Assembly (NCBI RefSeq): GCF_006494365.1
Contig: NZ_VHIP01000006.1
Span: 62,001 to 126,000 of the forward strand
Direction of reading: 5' to 3'
DNA from: Aestuariibacter sp. GS-14
Lineage (GTDB): Bacteria; Pseudomonadota; Gammaproteobacteria; Enterobacterales; Alteromonadaceae
Length of the DNA stretch: 64,000 nt
A program made the position numbers and the translations under genes. Position 1 is the first letter of the stretch. Each line of letters starts with the position of its first letter. Shown here one piece after another: positions 17,971 through 28,028 of the stretch. Under the pieces are notes generated by a model that saw only the letters and a list, made by a program, of their open reading frames with translations, searched no databases and had not been told where the DNA came from.

Positions 17971-19254
17971 ATGAAGTATATTATTCGTGGTTTGTTATTG
18001 GGTTTGGTATTCAGCCTGCCTGCCGTTGCTCAGGTACAAGTTCTGGACAAGGTGGCCGTGATCGTTGACCAGGGCGTCGTGCTGGAAAGCGAGGTTCAGT
18101 CGCTGGTAAGCGAAGTAAAAGCCGATGCAGAAGCCAAAGGGCAACAATTACCGTCGGACCTTGCACTGCGCACTCAGGCCATCGAACGTTTGATTCTCAA
18201 GAATTTGCAGCTTCAGCGTGCCGGCATGATGGGGATCCGTATCAGTGACCCTCAGCTCGACCAAACTATAGCCAACATTGCAGCAAACCAGGGTGTCACT
18301 GTCGCGCAATTGCGCGAAGAGCTGGCGCGTCAGGGTATGGCTTATGACGATTACCGCGAAAGCGTCCGCGAAGAAATGATCATGGGCGAAGTGCGCCGCG
18401 CCAATGTGCGCCGCCGGATTTACATTACCCCACAGGAAATATCCACACTGGTTGAAATCATGGCTCAACAAGGTGGCGATCAGGCAGAGTACGAACTGGG
18501 CCACATTCTGATTGGCCTTCCTGCCGCCGCAACCGACGAAGATGTGGCTGATGCCCGTGAGCGCGCCGATAAAGTTATTGACCTGCTAAACAACGGTTCT
18601 GAGTTTTCACGTATTGCCATTGCGGCATCGTCGGGTTCAGAAGCACTGGATGGCGGTAACATGGGATGGATGAATATTAACGCTATGCCTACCCTGTTTG
18701 CTGATGCAGTACAAGGCAAACGCAAAAACGCCCTGATTGGCCCGATTCGAAGCGGTGCCGGTTTTCACATTCTGAAAATTCTTGATACCCGTGGGATTGA
18801 AGTTGTTGAAGTAGAAGAAGTTAACGCGCGTCATATTCTTATCCAACCGTCTATTATTTTAAGCGAAGAACGCGCGCAGAAAATGCTGAAAGAATTTAAA
18901 GAAAAAGTACTGGCAGGTGATGCAGACTTTGCGGAACTGGCAAAAGAGCACTCTGCTGATCCGGGCTCTGCACTACGTGGTGGAGAACTGGGTTGGGCAG
19001 ACCCAAATATGTACGTACCAGAATTTAAAGATGCGCTGGCCAGATTGGCCCCGGGAGAGTACAGTGATCCTGTTCGCTCCGCACACGGTTGGCACTTAAT
19101 TCAATTACTGGACCGCCGAGTAGATGACGCGACCGAACAACGCAAGGAAGATAGAGCCTACCAACTCCTTTACAATCGTAAATTTGCGGAAGAGAGCGAG
19201 AACTGGTTACGCGAAATGCGCGACACGGCTTATATCGAAGTCCTTAGTGAGTAA
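17971..19254 (+). CDS. surA: Periplasmic chaperone / peptidyl-prolyl isomerase SurA
   Basis: Chaperone that guides unfolded outer-membrane proteins such as LptD to the Bam complex; 427 residues. Signal peptide MKYIIRGLLLGLVFSLPAVA, N-terminal chaperone helices (about 25-165), then two parvulin domains starting at YELGHILIGLP (about 172) and VNARHILIQPS (about 286), each ending in GFHILKI or GWHLIQL, then the C-terminal helix. It follows lptD by 39 bases. Confidence 0.97.
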   Translation: MKYIIRGLLLGLVFSLPAVAQVQVLDKVAVIVDQGVVLESEVQSLVSEVKADAEAKGQQLPSDLALRTQAIERLILKNLQLQRAGMMGIRISDPQLDQTIANIAANQGVTVAQLREELARQGMAYDDYRESVREEMIMGEVRRANVRRRIYITPQEISTLVEIMAQQGGDQAEYELGHILIGLPAAATDEDVADARERADKVIDLLNNGSEFSRIAIAASSGSEALDGGNMGWMNINAMPTLFADAVQGKRKNALIGPIRSGAGFHILKILDTRGIEVVEVEEVNARHILIQPSIILSEERAQKMLKEFKEKVLAGDADFAELAKEHSADPGSALRGGELGWADPNMYVPEFKDALARLAPGEYSDPVRSAHGWHLIQLLDRRVDDATEQRKEDRAYQLLYNRKFAEESENWLREMRDTAYIEVLSE

Positions 19255-19269
19255 ACTGAAGGCCTCTGT

Positions 19270-20253
19270 ATGACACCGCTAAAAATTGCAGTTACGCCCG
19301 GCGAGCCCGCTGGGATAGGTCCTGACCTGACAATTGAGCTGGCCCAGCAATCCTGGCCGGCTCAACTGGTTATATTCGCCGATGAAACCATGATGCTGGA
19401 ACGCGCCAGCATGTTGGGTAAACCACTTAAGCTGACTCACTATGTACCCGGTGAGACCCGTATACAGGAGCCCGGTGAATTATTTATTCAACCAATTCCT
19501 GCGGCTGTACCGGTTGTGCCTGGAGAACTGAACAGTGAAAATGGCCATTATGTGGTGGAAACCCTTCGCCAGGCCTGTCAGGCGAATATTGAAGGTGACT
19601 TTGGTGCTGTGGTAACCGGGCCAGTCAACAAGGGCATCATCAATAAAGCGGGGATCTCTTTTAGCGGTCACACCGAGTATTTTGCCCATCAGTCGAATAC
19701 CATCGACGTGGTTATGCTCCTCTCAACCAAAGGACTGAACGTGGCGCTCGCCACCACTCACATACCTTTGGAATATGTATCGCGTGCTATCACCCGTGAA
19801 CGCCTGCACAAAGTGATTCATATCATTCATACCGACCTGAAACTGAAGTTTAACATCAGACAGCCACATATTTATGTGTGTGGTTTAAATCCTCATGCCG
19901 GTGAAGATGGCCATATCGGCCGCGAAGAAATCGTTACCATTACCCCAGCCCTGAACGAATTAAGGGAACAGGGCATTCGGATTACAGGGCCATTGCCAGC
20001 CGACACCATTTTTCAGCCCAAATACCTGGAAGACGCAGACGTGGTGCTGGCGATGTACCACGATCAGGGTTTGCCCGTGCTAAAATACAAAGGTTTTGGC
20101 GCTTCGGTAAACATTACTCTGGGATTACCTTTTATTCGTACCTCGGTGGATCACGGTACGGCGCTGGATTTAGCGGGTAAAGGCGTAGCCGACTGCGGCA
20201 GCTTTACCCAGGCCATGCTTAAAGCAATAGAGTTAGCAAAACATCAACAATGA
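19270..20253 (+). CDS. pdxA: 4-hydroxythreonine-4-phosphate dehydrogenase PdxA
   Basis: NAD-dependent oxidation of 4-phosphohydroxy-L-threonine, the step feeding PdxJ in vitamin B6 synthesis; 327 residues. Family signatures: [12 protein letters not shown] at the N-terminus, FSGHTEYFA, the metal histidines in ATTHIPL and [13 protein letters not shown], and [11 protein letters not shown]. It lies between surA and rsmA and its stop overlaps the rsmA ATG by 4 bases. Confidence 0.97.
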   Translation: MTPLKIAVTPGEPAGIGPDLTIELAQQSWPAQLVIFADETMMLERASMLGKPLKLTHYVPGETRIQEPGELFIQPIPAAVPVVPGELNSENGHYVVETLRQACQANIEGDFGAVVTGPVNKGIINKAGISFSGHTEYFAHQSNTIDVVMLLSTKGLNVALATTHIPLEYVSRAITRERLHKVIHIIHTDLKLKFNIRQPHIYVCGLNPHAGEDGHIGREEIVTITPALNELREQGIRITGPLPADTIFQPKYLEDADVVLAMYHDQGLPVLKYKGFGASVNITLGLPFIRTSVDHGTALDLAGKGVADCGSFTQAMLKAIELAKHQQ

Positions 20254-21062
20254 ATAAAACTCACTTAGGTCACACCGCGCGCAAGCGCTTCGGTCAGAAC
20301 TTCTTAAATGATACCTTTGTTATCGAGCGGATCGTTGACGCAATCAACCCGCAGGATGGTGACAACCTGGTAGAAATTGGCCCCGGACTGGGCGCGTTAA
20401 CCGACCCGGTGTGTGAACGTGTAAATGCCCTGACAGTTGTGGAATTAGACCGCGATTTGGCAAAACGACTGCGTCACCACCCGTTTCATGGCAGTAAATT
20501 AACCATTGTTGAACAGGATGCACTTAAGGTAGATTTTAGTGAACTGGCTAAGGTAGACGCACCACTGCGCGTGTTTGGCAACCTGCCTTACAATATCTCT
20601 ACGCCAATTATGTTCCACTTATTCAGCTTTGCGAACCTGATCAAAGACATGCATTTTATGTTTCAGAAGGAAGTGGTGAATCGTCTTGCCGCTACCCCGG
20701 GACATAAAAATTATGGCCGGTTGTCGGTAATGGCACAGTATTATTGCAAGGTGCAGCCTGTACTGGATGTGCCACCCGGTGCATTCGTTCCGCCTCCAAA
20801 AGTCGATTCAGCCGTTGTGCGACTGTCTCCACACGCTGAGCCGCCAGTACAGGTAAGCTCGGTGAAAACACTTGAGCGTGTATGCACACTGGCGTTTAAT
20901 CAACGCCGTAAAACCATTCGCAACAGTTTAAAAGAGTGTATTGAAGAATCGCAATTACTGGCACTTGGCATTGATCCCACCCGCCGCGCAGAAACCCTGT
21001 CGCTGCAGGATTTCGCCGTTATAGCCAACTGGGTAGACGAACATGACAACACCAACACCTGA
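20250..21062 (+). CDS. rsmA: 16S rRNA (adenine-1518/1519-N6)-dimethyltransferase RsmA (KsgA)
   Basis: Dimethylates two adjacent adenines in the 3' hairpin of 16S rRNA late in 30S assembly; 270 residues. SAM-binding [11 protein letters not shown] and catalytic FGNLPYNIS motifs are clear, as is the N-terminal [10 protein letters not shown]. The start overlaps pdxA (ATGA), and the 3' end overlaps apaG by 20 bases, so the cluster is translated as one block. Confidence 0.97.
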   Translation: MNKTHLGHTARKRFGQNFLNDTFVIERIVDAINPQDGDNLVEIGPGLGALTDPVCERVNALTVVELDRDLAKRLRHHPFHGSKLTIVEQDALKVDFSELAKVDAPLRVFGNLPYNISTPIMFHLFSFANLIKDMHFMFQKEVVNRLAATPGHKNYGRLSVMAQYYCKVQPVLDVPPGAFVPPPKVDSAVVRLSPHAEPPVQVSSVKTLERVCTLAFNQRRKTIRNSLKECIEESQLLALGIDPTRRAETLSLQDFAVIANWVDEHDNTNT

Positions 21063-21441
21063 ATCGGTTCTGGCAGAACAGGTGACTGTTCAGGTAGTGA
21101 CCCGACATCTGCCTGAACATTTACCCTCCGACAGCGATAAGTTTGCTTTCGCTTATCAAATTACCATTAGCAACCACAATAGCTGTGCGGTAACCCTGAC
21201 CCATCGTTACTGGCTGGTTACTGATGCCAATGGCAAGCAGATTGAAGTGAGTGGTGAAGGGGTCATTGGCAAACAACCAACCATTAACCCCGGTGAAAGT
21301 TTTCAATATACCAGTGGCTCAGTTCTGGATACCAAAGTGGGTACAATGCAAGGCTATTACGAAATGAAGACCGATCAGGGTGAGCAATTTCGGGTGCCAA
21401 TTGCGCCTTTTCGTCTGGCTTTGCCCAATATTATAAATTAG
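21043..21441 (+). CDS. apaG: ApaG domain protein
   Basis: A 132-residue single-domain immunoglobulin-like (fibronectin III-type) protein; typical segments are [24 protein letters not shown] and [10 protein letters not shown]. The ApaG family is linked to Co2+ resistance and Mg2+ efflux in enterobacteria, but its biochemical role is unsettled. It starts within the end of rsmA and is 4 bases before apaH. Confidence 0.95.
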   Translation: MTTPTPESVLAEQVTVQVVTRHLPEHLPSDSDKFAFAYQITISNHNSCAVTLTHRYWLVTDANGKQIEVSGEGVIGKQPTINPGESFQYTSGSVLDTKVGTMQGYYEMKTDQGEQFRVPIAPFRLALPNIIN

Positions 21442-21445
21442 GCGC

Positions 21446-22261
21446 ATGGCAAGGTACGTTGTAGGAGATATTCAGGGATGTTACGAGGGGCTGTGCCGGT
21501 TACTGGACGCAGTAAAGTTTGATCCTGCCTGCGATACTCTCTACACCGTGGGTGATCTGATAGCACGCGGTGAAGATTCTCTCAGTACGATACGATTCCT
21601 GCGAAGCCTGGGGACACAATTTAAAGCCGTGCTGGGCAACCACGATTTACACTTTTTAGCCGTATCTCAGGGACTTAAGAAAGCCAAGGCCAACGATAAG
21701 CTGGATACTTTACTTAACTGTCCGGAAATCCCAGAAATAATCGACTGGTACCGCCAGTGGCCACTGGCCATGATGCTGGACGATAAAACGGTCATGGTTC
21801 ACGCGGGTTTACATCCCACCTGGTCTATTGAACAGTTACTGCTGTTAAGTAATGAAATCGCTCAGGAACTGCATGGCCCACGATGGTGTCAGTTACTTGA
21901 AAATATGTACGGAAACGGCCCTTCTCACTGGAAAAATGCACTAAAAGGCTCCGCCCGCCAACGTTTTATTATTAACAGTACCACCAGAATGCGCTTTATG
22001 CAGGCTGATGGAGCACTGAACCTCAAAGCCAAGTCGTCGCCACAGGATGCCCCCGCCTCACTAATCCCGTGGTTTAAGGTTGCAAATTCGCATCTCCAGC
22101 CTGACCAGCGGGTTATTTTTGGTCATTGGGCCGCTTTGATGGGCCAAACCAGTTCATCTCAATTTATCGCACTGGATACCGGCTATGTTTGGGGCAATCA
22201 ACTCACGGCTTACGAGCTGGATAGCGAACAAACATTTGTGATCAACGCTTCAAATTTTTAG
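21446..22261 (+). CDS. apaH: Symmetrical bis(5'-nucleosyl)-tetraphosphatase ApaH
   Basis: Hydrolyses Ap4A to two ADP and also removes Np4 caps from RNA in enterobacteria; 271 residues, metallophosphatase fold. Metal motifs: VGDIQGCYEGL, TVGDLIARGEDS, VLGNHDLHFL, MVHAGLHP and the late FGHWAAL. It is last in the lptD-apaH cluster; no clear terminator follows before the chemoreceptor promoter. Confidence 0.97.
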   Translation: MARYVVGDIQGCYEGLCRLLDAVKFDPACDTLYTVGDLIARGEDSLSTIRFLRSLGTQFKAVLGNHDLHFLAVSQGLKKAKANDKLDTLLNCPEIPEIIDWYRQWPLAMMLDDKTVMVHAGLHPTWSIEQLLLLSNEIAQELHGPRWCQLLENMYGNGPSHWKNALKGSARQRFIINSTTRMRFMQADGALNLKAKSSPQDAPASLIPWFKVANSHLQPDQRVIFGHWAALMGQTSSSQFIALDTGYVWGNQLTAYELDSEQTFVINASNF

Positions 22262-22330
22262 AATTTCGACCGATACTATGTAACGGGAGTGTTAAAGAAG
22301 TCTGATCTCGGTATTTTGTGCGTAATACTT

Positions 22331-22359
22331 TTGTATCATGCCTGAAAGGTTGGTATAAA
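22331..22359 (+). promoter_or_regulatory. Promoter of the chemoreceptor at 22533
   Basis: TTGTAT (22331-22336) and TATAAA (22354-22359) are separated by exactly 17 bases, a good sigma-70 promoter. The start would be near 22366, leaving a leader of about 165 bases before the ATG. Confidence 0.55.
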
Positions 22360-22365
22360 AGTAAT

Positions 22366-22532
22366 TGCAGCAATGATTGTTGCCGGACTTATCAAGGACT
22401 GTTATGGAAGTTGTGCTGTAGGGGACGCAGCATCAGAACCTTGAAGGCCAATCAGTAATACCAGACGCATGAACAAGCGACGTAAAAACACTGTTTGGAT
22501 ACTAAAAACTATAAAAAGCTCTGGGAGCCAGA
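22366..22532 (+). promoter_or_regulatory. Long GGA-rich leader of a chemoreceptor mRNA, possible CsrA target
   Basis: The leader has GGA at 22385, 22396, 22406, 22423 and 22497 and a sixth inside the ribosome site GGGAG (22524-22526). Several have an ANGGA context. Multiple GGA sites with one over the Shine-Dalgarno is the known pattern of CsrA/RsmA-repressed mRNAs. Assigning it is an inference. Confidence 0.35.
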
Positions 22533-24557
22533 ATGAATTTAACGGTTAAAGCGCGAATCATTATTGGTTTTGTCGCCATAAGCACATTACTCTTTATTAT
22601 CAGTGTATTTTCGTTATTTAATTTAAGTTCAGTTCACGACGATGTAGAAGAAGTGAACAAGGTTGCCATGCCAACGGTCATTGGCAGCAATACACTTAAG
22701 GCGACCTTCCTGAATATGGGCCGGTTAACCTTTGAAGCCTATATTTCTGAGGAAATTTCGTCAGTTGAGTCGAGCCAGGCGAAGTTTAACGACGCTAATC
22801 AACGTTTCGATGCTGCCTACAAAGAACTGGCTGCAACCGTTAAAAACGATCCCCAGCTTAAATCTTCACTGCAAACTGTGCGCGGTCAGTATGAAGAGTA
22901 TCTGACTACCGTAAACAGTTTGTACAACAGCCACTTACAGTACTTGCGTAAACGCGACGAAGTCGCCTCCCGCTTGTCAGATGTAGAAGACAACGCCGAT
23001 GACGCTTCTACTAATCTGCTGGATTTCAGTGATAACAGTGCAGTAGCGCGCAATAACAAGCTGAAAAAAGCCGCGCAATTGGGTGCTGATCTGGAATCAC
23101 GCCTGTTAACGCTGATGACAGTCACAAACGACTACATTAAAACGCAAACATTGGTGCGTGCCGACACACTGAGCAACGAAGTTAAATTTGCCGTAACAGC
23201 AATTAACGACCAACTTGACGCCATGGTTACGGCTGCAGATGGTCAGGATAGCACCGGCATGCTCAGCGATATTGAAGGCATGGTGAACGAGGCCATTGAT
23301 GCGGTGACTGGCAGCGACGGTATCATTCAGTTGCACATGAGTCGCCTTGAATTGCGCAACCAAACACAACAATCGCTCGGTCAGGCCGACGAGAAAGCCT
23401 CTGAAGCAATCGACGAACTCGAAAATTTGTTGGCGCTGACCAACAAAAAAGCTAAATCCCTTGAAGAGAAAGTCACCGCCAGTGTCGCTACCGGAACAAC
23501 CAGTGTACTGGTGATTGTTGCCGTGTCACTGGTGATTGCGTTCTTAACCGGAATGAAAACCGTATCGGCAATCACAGTTCCACTGGCTAAGGTAAACGAA
23601 TTACTGAATATAGCTTCATCTGGCGACTTAACCCATAAACTGGACGACTCCAAGCAAGACGAGTTTGGCCAGTTGGCGAGAAACTGTAATAAGCTTATTT
23701 CCAGCCTGAAAGATCTGATCCAGGGCATTAATTTGCGCGCAGAACAGCTGGCAGCCGCTTCTGAGCAAACCTCAGCGGTTACCACGCAAACTACCAAGTC
23801 CATTCAGGATCAAAAAACCCAAATCGGTCTGGTTGCCACTGCAACAACCGAAATGCACTCTACATCACAGTTGGTTACGCAAAATGCGGAAAACACGCTG
23901 GAAGAAATTCGTCACGCCGATGAAGAGTCTAATAAGGTTCGCAGCATTTCGTTGCAAAACAAAGCCACCATTGAAATTTTGGCCCGAGATGTAGATCAGG
24001 CTGCTCAGGTAATTAATAAATTACATCAGGACAGCGCCAGTATCGGCAGTATTCTTGACGTTATTCGCGGCATTGCCGATCAAACCAACCTGCTGGCACT
24101 GAACGCTGCCATTGAGGCGGCTCGTGCAGGTGAACAAGGCCGTGGTTTTGCGGTAGTTGCGGACGAAGTAAGAACGCTGGCCAGCCGTACTCAGGAATCA
24201 ACACGTGAAATCAATGCCATGATTGAAGTATTGCAAGAAGGCGCAGAAAAAGCCGTTGCGGTAATGAATCAGGGTAAAGAACAAACTGCCAAGTGTGTTG
24301 AACAAACCGACATGGCGACCAAAGCGCTGGACATCATTTCTGATGCCGTGCACCGTGCCCACGATGTCAGTTCGCAAATCGAGCAGTCTGCCCGTGAGCA
24401 AAACCTGGTATCCCAGGACATCAGTGAGAAGCTTGAAACCATTGTTGGTATTGCTGAAGAAACCACGGTTGGTGCTCAACAAACGTCTGAGTCGAGTTCT
24501 GAAGTTGCTCGTCTTGCAGAAGAACTGCAAAGTTCGATTCGTCAGTTTAAAGTGTAA
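22533..24557 (+). CDS. Methyl-accepting chemotaxis protein with long helical sensor domain
   Basis: Chemoreceptor of 674 residues. Membrane helix 1 is at about 9-30, followed by a large helical periplasmic domain of nearly 290 residues, helix 2 at about 320-342, a HAMP domain ([19 protein letters not shown]) and the cytoplasmic signalling coiled coil with the hairpin tip [18 protein letters not shown]. No C-terminal CheR-binding pentapeptide is present. The periplasmic domain is longer than a simple four-helix bundle, consistent with a double helical bimodular sensor, but I cannot name the ligand. GGGAG sits 8 bases before the ATG. Confidence 0.93.
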   Translation: MNLTVKARIIIGFVAISTLLFIISVFSLFNLSSVHDDVEEVNKVAMPTVIGSNTLKATFLNMGRLTFEAYISEEISSVESSQAKFNDANQRFDAAYKELAATVKNDPQLKSSLQTVRGQYEEYLTTVNSLYNSHLQYLRKRDEVASRLSDVEDNADDASTNLLDFSDNSAVARNNKLKKAAQLGADLESRLLTLMTVTNDYIKTQTLVRADTLSNEVKFAVTAINDQLDAMVTAADGQDSTGMLSDIEGMVNEAIDAVTGSDGIIQLHMSRLELRNQTQQSLGQADEKASEAIDELENLLALTNKKAKSLEEKVTASVATGTTSVLVIVAVSLVIAFLTGMKTVSAITVPLAKVNELLNIASSGDLTHKLDDSKQDEFGQLARNCNKLISSLKDLIQGINLRAEQLAAASEQTSAVTTQTTKSIQDQKTQIGLVATATTEMHSTSQLVTQNAENTLEEIRHADEESNKVRSISLQNKATIEILARDVDQAAQVINKLHQDSASIGSILDVIRGIADQTNLLALNAAIEAARAGEQGRGFAVVADEVRTLASRTQESTREINAMIEVLQEGAEKAVAVMNQGKEQTAKCVEQTDMATKALDIISDAVHRAHDVSSQIEQSAREQNLVSQDISEKLETIVGIAEETTVGAQQTSESSSEVARLAEELQSSIRQFKV

Positions 24558-24568
24558 TAAATCCTTAT

Positions 24569-24595
24569 CGGGCAAACGGCTTAGCCGTTTGCCCG
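24569..24595. terminator. Bidirectional terminator between chemoreceptor and GH115 genes
   Basis: Perfect 12-bp arms CGGGCAAACGGC / GCCGTTTGCCCG (24569-24580, 24584-24595) with a TTA loop, followed by a T-rich stretch. It serves the two convergent genes. Confidence 0.85.
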
Positions 24596-24601
24596 CATTT
24601 C

Positions 24602-27037
24602 TTATTTCTGCCCTGCTTTGGTCATTGTAGCTAGCACTTCGTCCACTACAATTCCCGTTTGATTCACTGCAAGTGTCAGTTCATATTTACCGGCAGCTAA
24701 CCCCTCAAGCTTAACCTGAGTTAATATTCGATTAGTCAGTACGCCTTGTTTCCATGATTCACTCCGCCCTTGCGTATTAAGCAAGGTTTGCTTAATCAAT
24801 TTGCCGTTTAATGACGCGTCCAGGCGATGATCAAACGCATTGGCGTGAGTGGGCAAGGTTGCAATATCAACCATTACATCGGCCGCTTCCTCGAGGGTAA
24901 ACTGAAAAGAAATAGCCGGTTTTTCGTGATCAAAATAGCGGGATTTTAAAGGAAATACTGTCATTGCATGGCGCGAATAGCCCAGTTCAGGCATTACCTG
25001 CCACTGCGTCCCTACTGGGGCATACATATCACTGACAGTCAGTGAAACAGACTTATACCGCTGACTCGCAACGTTTACCCCGGTTGTAATAACTTCAGGC
25101 TCAGCAAATACCGGCAATCGCCTGGGACTGGCATCCATCATCCTATTCCATTTTCCCTTATTTAGCCCATTGTAGGTTGCCGTTAATTGTTGAATGTCGC
25201 TATGTGCTTCACGCGCCTTTTCTATCAGGCGCTGTTGCTGCACCGGGGAGGCATTCAGACTGGCAAGGTGCCGGTAAAGCCACTTGCGATTCATCGCTGC
25301 GGCCCCTTTTACAGGATAAGCGACCAGTTGAAACCAGGCAGCTTGCTGCGCCTCAGACAGCGATTGTTCTAAATTATTCACGGTAGCAACCAGGTGCTCA
25401 TACGTATCCAACCGCTGATTGATTTGGGTTTCGGTAAAGCTTGTTAAACCGGTTTGCGTAGCAGGCTCAGTCTGGCTCCAACCCATAAATTCCGGGCGGC
25501 GAATAAACGCCAGATGATAGTGATCCAACATCAGGTTGGCTAACGGTTGCGCGAGACTCTCACCAAAATCTCTGTCAAATTGGCGAACTAAATACTGCCT
25601 GGCAGAATCGTCAGGATCATCTGGTCCGGTCCAGCCGAGATGCAGAAACCACTCCATGTTGTACTCTAAGGGTTTAATATCCCCCACATTGGCTATCCAC
25701 ATTTGATTGGCCCCGTCGGCATACGCCCTGGCCATTTCAAACTGAATTAATGCGGGATGGGTAGTGCTCAACCAAAGATAATCATGGGGCCTGCCCCAAT
25801 AGCTCAGGTGATAATATACGCCACTTCCACCTGATCGTTGCTGTTCGTTAGCATTGCTCCGCCTGCGGATATAACCATAATTATCATCCGGCCATATCAG
25901 CGTAACATCGTCCGGCACGACCAAACCGGCCCCGTAGAGTGCAAGTACTTCTTTATAGGGGGTAAAAACCTGCTTAACGACATTGCTGTTTCCATAAATG
26001 TCTGACAGCATTGTGCGCTGGGTATCCAGTACATTTTGTAACACTTGCACCGATTGTTCGGTAGACGATGTGCCAAGCATATGGCTGTCGTGAACACCCC
26101 GCATCCCTAACGTAAATATTGGCAGTTGCGGTGTATCTTTTAATTCGCTTACCCGGCTTTCCCAGTATTTGTTCACCCTGCTGGCATTATGTACAAAGTC
26201 GAATTCGCCCCTTTTAGCACTCTCCCACTCATCAACGTTATTGCGCATCATGGGTTCTGCATGCGAGGTACCAATATGAATCTGATAGCGCTCCGCCATG
26301 GCTTTATTACCATCAACGGTGAAGAATGCCCTGGTGCCGGGATGCATGGCTGGCCAGATGGTATTGGCTTTCAAGCGCAGTAGTAGCTGAAATATTTTCT
26401 CATAGGTGAGTGGCCCAATATTGCCCACGCTAGGTTCGAGCGTTTTTGAAGCCCATGGCAATAATCCCCAGTCCTCATCATTTAAAAATACGCCCCGGTA
26501 TTTTACAGCCGGACTGTCTAGCAGAGGCAAACCGGTGAGCATGACCGGCCCCTTTGCCGCTACCATTTCCGGTAACACTGGCGTTACGCCAGTATCCGCC
26601 CACCATTGCCAGGGGGAGATACCCAACTTTTCGGCCACCGTCATTAATCCATACACCGCGCCTCTTACATCCGCCCCAACGATATGCAAATTCGCGTGCT
26701 CTACAAACACAGTAAACCCTTCCCACTGCCCGTGTGGTGTATTCACGAGGGCTGCTAACCTTGGATGGCCGGGTTCAACAGACACAATAACCCCTGAGAC
26801 GTCGGTAAATCGTTGATCAGTTACTAATACTTTCACGCCTAGCCTGCGACTCACATTAACGGCAAAGTCTTCAACAGCCCACGTGATCAAAGGATCTGAG
26901 TGACTGGTGAAAAGCGGTATTGAGGATTGATTGACAGGGAAAGTAAATGTATTCGATTCCGACGCATCAGAACGGGCGCTCAACAATGTAACAACACACA
27001 TTAAGCAGCAACGTAAAAAGGCATTAGGCTTCAGCAT
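24602..27037 (-). CDS. Glycoside hydrolase family 115 protein (xylan alpha-1,2-glucuronidase type)
   Basis: Secreted or periplasmic enzyme of 811 residues that in its family removes 4-O-methyl-glucuronic acid side chains from xylan. Signal peptide MLKPNAFLRCCLMCVVTLLSARSDAS. Family segments: VYGLMTVAEKLGISPWQWWAD, YRGVFLNDEDWGLLPWA, LRLKANTIWPAMHPGT, LGMRGVHDSHM, IWPDDNYGYIRR and the C-terminal beta-sandwich region. The frame also has a GTG at 27067, but the ATG at 27037 gives the signal peptide directly. No xylanase, transporter or regulator lies beside it, so it looks like an isolated polysaccharide gene. A 50-codon ORF precedes it on the same strand. Confidence 0.88.
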   Translation of the reverse strand: MLKPNAFLRCCLMCVVTLLSARSDASESNTFTFPVNQSSIPLFTSHSDPLITWAVEDFAVNVSRRLGVKVLVTDQRFTDVSGVIVSVEPGHPRLAALVNTPHGQWEGFTVFVEHANLHIVGADVRGAVYGLMTVAEKLGISPWQWWADTGVTPVLPEMVAAKGPVMLTGLPLLDSPAVKYRGVFLNDEDWGLLPWASKTLEPSVGNIGPLTYEKIFQLLLRLKANTIWPAMHPGTRAFFTVDGNKAMAERYQIHIGTSHAEPMMRNNVDEWESAKRGEFDFVHNASRVNKYWESRVSELKDTPQLPIFTLGMRGVHDSHMLGTSSTEQSVQVLQNVLDTQRTMLSDIYGNSNVVKQVFTPYKEVLALYGAGLVVPDDVTLIWPDDNYGYIRRRSNANEQQRSGGSGVYYHLSYWGRPHDYLWLSTTHPALIQFEMARAYADGANQMWIANVGDIKPLEYNMEWFLHLGWTGPDDPDDSARQYLVRQFDRDFGESLAQPLANLMLDHYHLAFIRRPEFMGWSQTEPATQTGLTSFTETQINQRLDTYEHLVATVNNLEQSLSEAQQAAWFQLVAYPVKGAAAMNRKWLYRHLASLNASPVQQQRLIEKAREAHSDIQQLTATYNGLNKGKWNRMMDASPRRLPVFAEPEVITTGVNVASQRYKSVSLTVSDMYAPVGTQWQVMPELGYSRHAMTVFPLKSRYFDHEKPAISFQFTLEEAADVMVDIATLPTHANAFDHRLDASLNGKLIKQTLLNTQGRSESWKQGVLTNRILTQVKLEGLAAGKYELTLAVNQTGIVVDEVLATMTKAGQK

Positions 27038-27104
27038 AGATTCAACAGATTGGTAATCATGCCTCACGCTAGGTCAGTGTGTTCAGAGGGTCAATACGCA
27101 CCGT

Positions 27105-27257
27105 TTAATTGTTCCGGATACGAACCGGTTTGGGTCGTTTGTCAGTTTGCGAGCCTGTTGCCCCTTGATACCCTCCTACCAGCGCCTCAGACACAGGCTC
27201 AAACTCCTGCGAGTTAAACGCGTGCTGACCAAAGAACCATTTCAGCATACCCGACAT
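27105..27257 (-). CDS. Possible 50-residue protein upstream of the GH115 gene
   Basis: An ATG-started frame of 50 residues beginning MSGMLKWFFGQHAFNSQEF and ending KRPKPVRIRNN. It is hydrophilic apart from the first ten residues, has no cysteine and no recognised domain. It ends 67 bases before the GH115 ATG on the same strand with no terminator between, so the two could share a transcript. No strong ribosome site precedes it, and its reality rests only on the open frame and its sensible composition. Confidence 0.4.
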   Translation of the reverse strand: MSGMLKWFFGQHAFNSQEFEPVSEALVGGYQGATGSQTDKRPKPVRIRNN

Positions 27258-27338
27258 TTTTAATTCGCTAACATAGTTGTCACAAATGAAATTACTTAAC
27301 TATTCTTAGATAACTTGGAAAAGCATGAGTGTTTGTGT

Positions 27339-28028
27339 ATGCGCAACCGTTTTGTACGCCCGCTTGGGGTGATGTGTTGTTGGGCCTTATCGTCGACCTG
27401 TTTCGCTGAAGTATCGGTTACTACAACGTTAGTCTCAGACTATTTGTTTAACGGTGTATCACAAACCAATGACAAGCCTACCGTCCAGGGCAGTCTGGAT
27501 TGGTGGAACGATGCAGGCTGGTATGCCGGCAGTTTTGCGTCCGGGGTAGATTACGGAGAAGGCACCGATTACGAGTTGGATTATTACGTGGGGCATACAG
27601 GCAATATATCCGAACACATCGCTTACGATGCCGGTGTGGCTATGTACACATATCTGGGCGGTGACGACAGCAGTCAGTACGATTACGCCGAAGCTTACAT
27701 TGCCCTAAGCTACAACGATACACGTGCTCAGATTTGGTATTCCAATGACTATTTTGGCTCAGGTGCCAGACACTATATCGTTGCCCTCTCGCAGGCATAC
27801 CAGTTAAATGACGATGTGTTACTCACGTTTCAGATTGACCGTTCTGCCAGCCTGGACCCCGAACAGTACAGTTGGGATACCAACGATAAAGACTATGTTC
27901 ACGTAAAAGCAGAGGCCGCCTTCAGTTGGCTTGGCTTGGACTTTACTCTGGGACTGGAAAAAACAGATTTAGCATACGATAAAGATATCAAAGCGTTAGG
28001 CACAATTGGATATACGTTTGGATTGTAA
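27339..28028 (+). CDS. TorF-family putative outer-membrane porin
   Basis: A 229-residue outer-membrane beta-barrel candidate. Signal peptide MRNRFVRPLGVMCCWALSSTCFAE, then alternating aromatic strands with frequent Gly/Asp/Tyr turns (VSDYLFNGVSQTNDKPTVQGSLDW, typical of the conserved N-terminal signature of this family), ending in a C-terminal phenylalanine strand IGYTFGL. The frame opens with a TTG at 27315; the ATG at 27339 is preferred because it begins the signal peptide. Substrate is unknown. It sits between GH115 (divergent) and a chemoreceptor, which starts 44 bases downstream. Confidence 0.85.
   Translation: MRNRFVRPLGVMCCWALSSTCFAEVSVTTTLVSDYLFNGVSQTNDKPTVQGSLDWWNDAGWYAGSFASGVDYGEGTDYELDYYVGHTGNISEHIAYDAGVAMYTYLGGDDSSQYDYAEAYIALSYNDTRAQIWYSNDYFGSGARHYIVALSQAYQLNDDVLLTFQIDRSASLDPEQYSWDTNDKDYVHVKAEAAFSWLGLDFTLGLEKTDLAYDKDIKALGTIGYTFGL

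Noticed and set aside
22380-22480. Possible GEMM-I (c-di-GMP) riboswitch before the chemoreceptor, suggested by GGGGACGCAGC
   Set aside because: The other conserved parts (ACGCACAGGGCAAACC-like segment and the tetraloop-receptor helix) are not found, so only a short resemblance remains.
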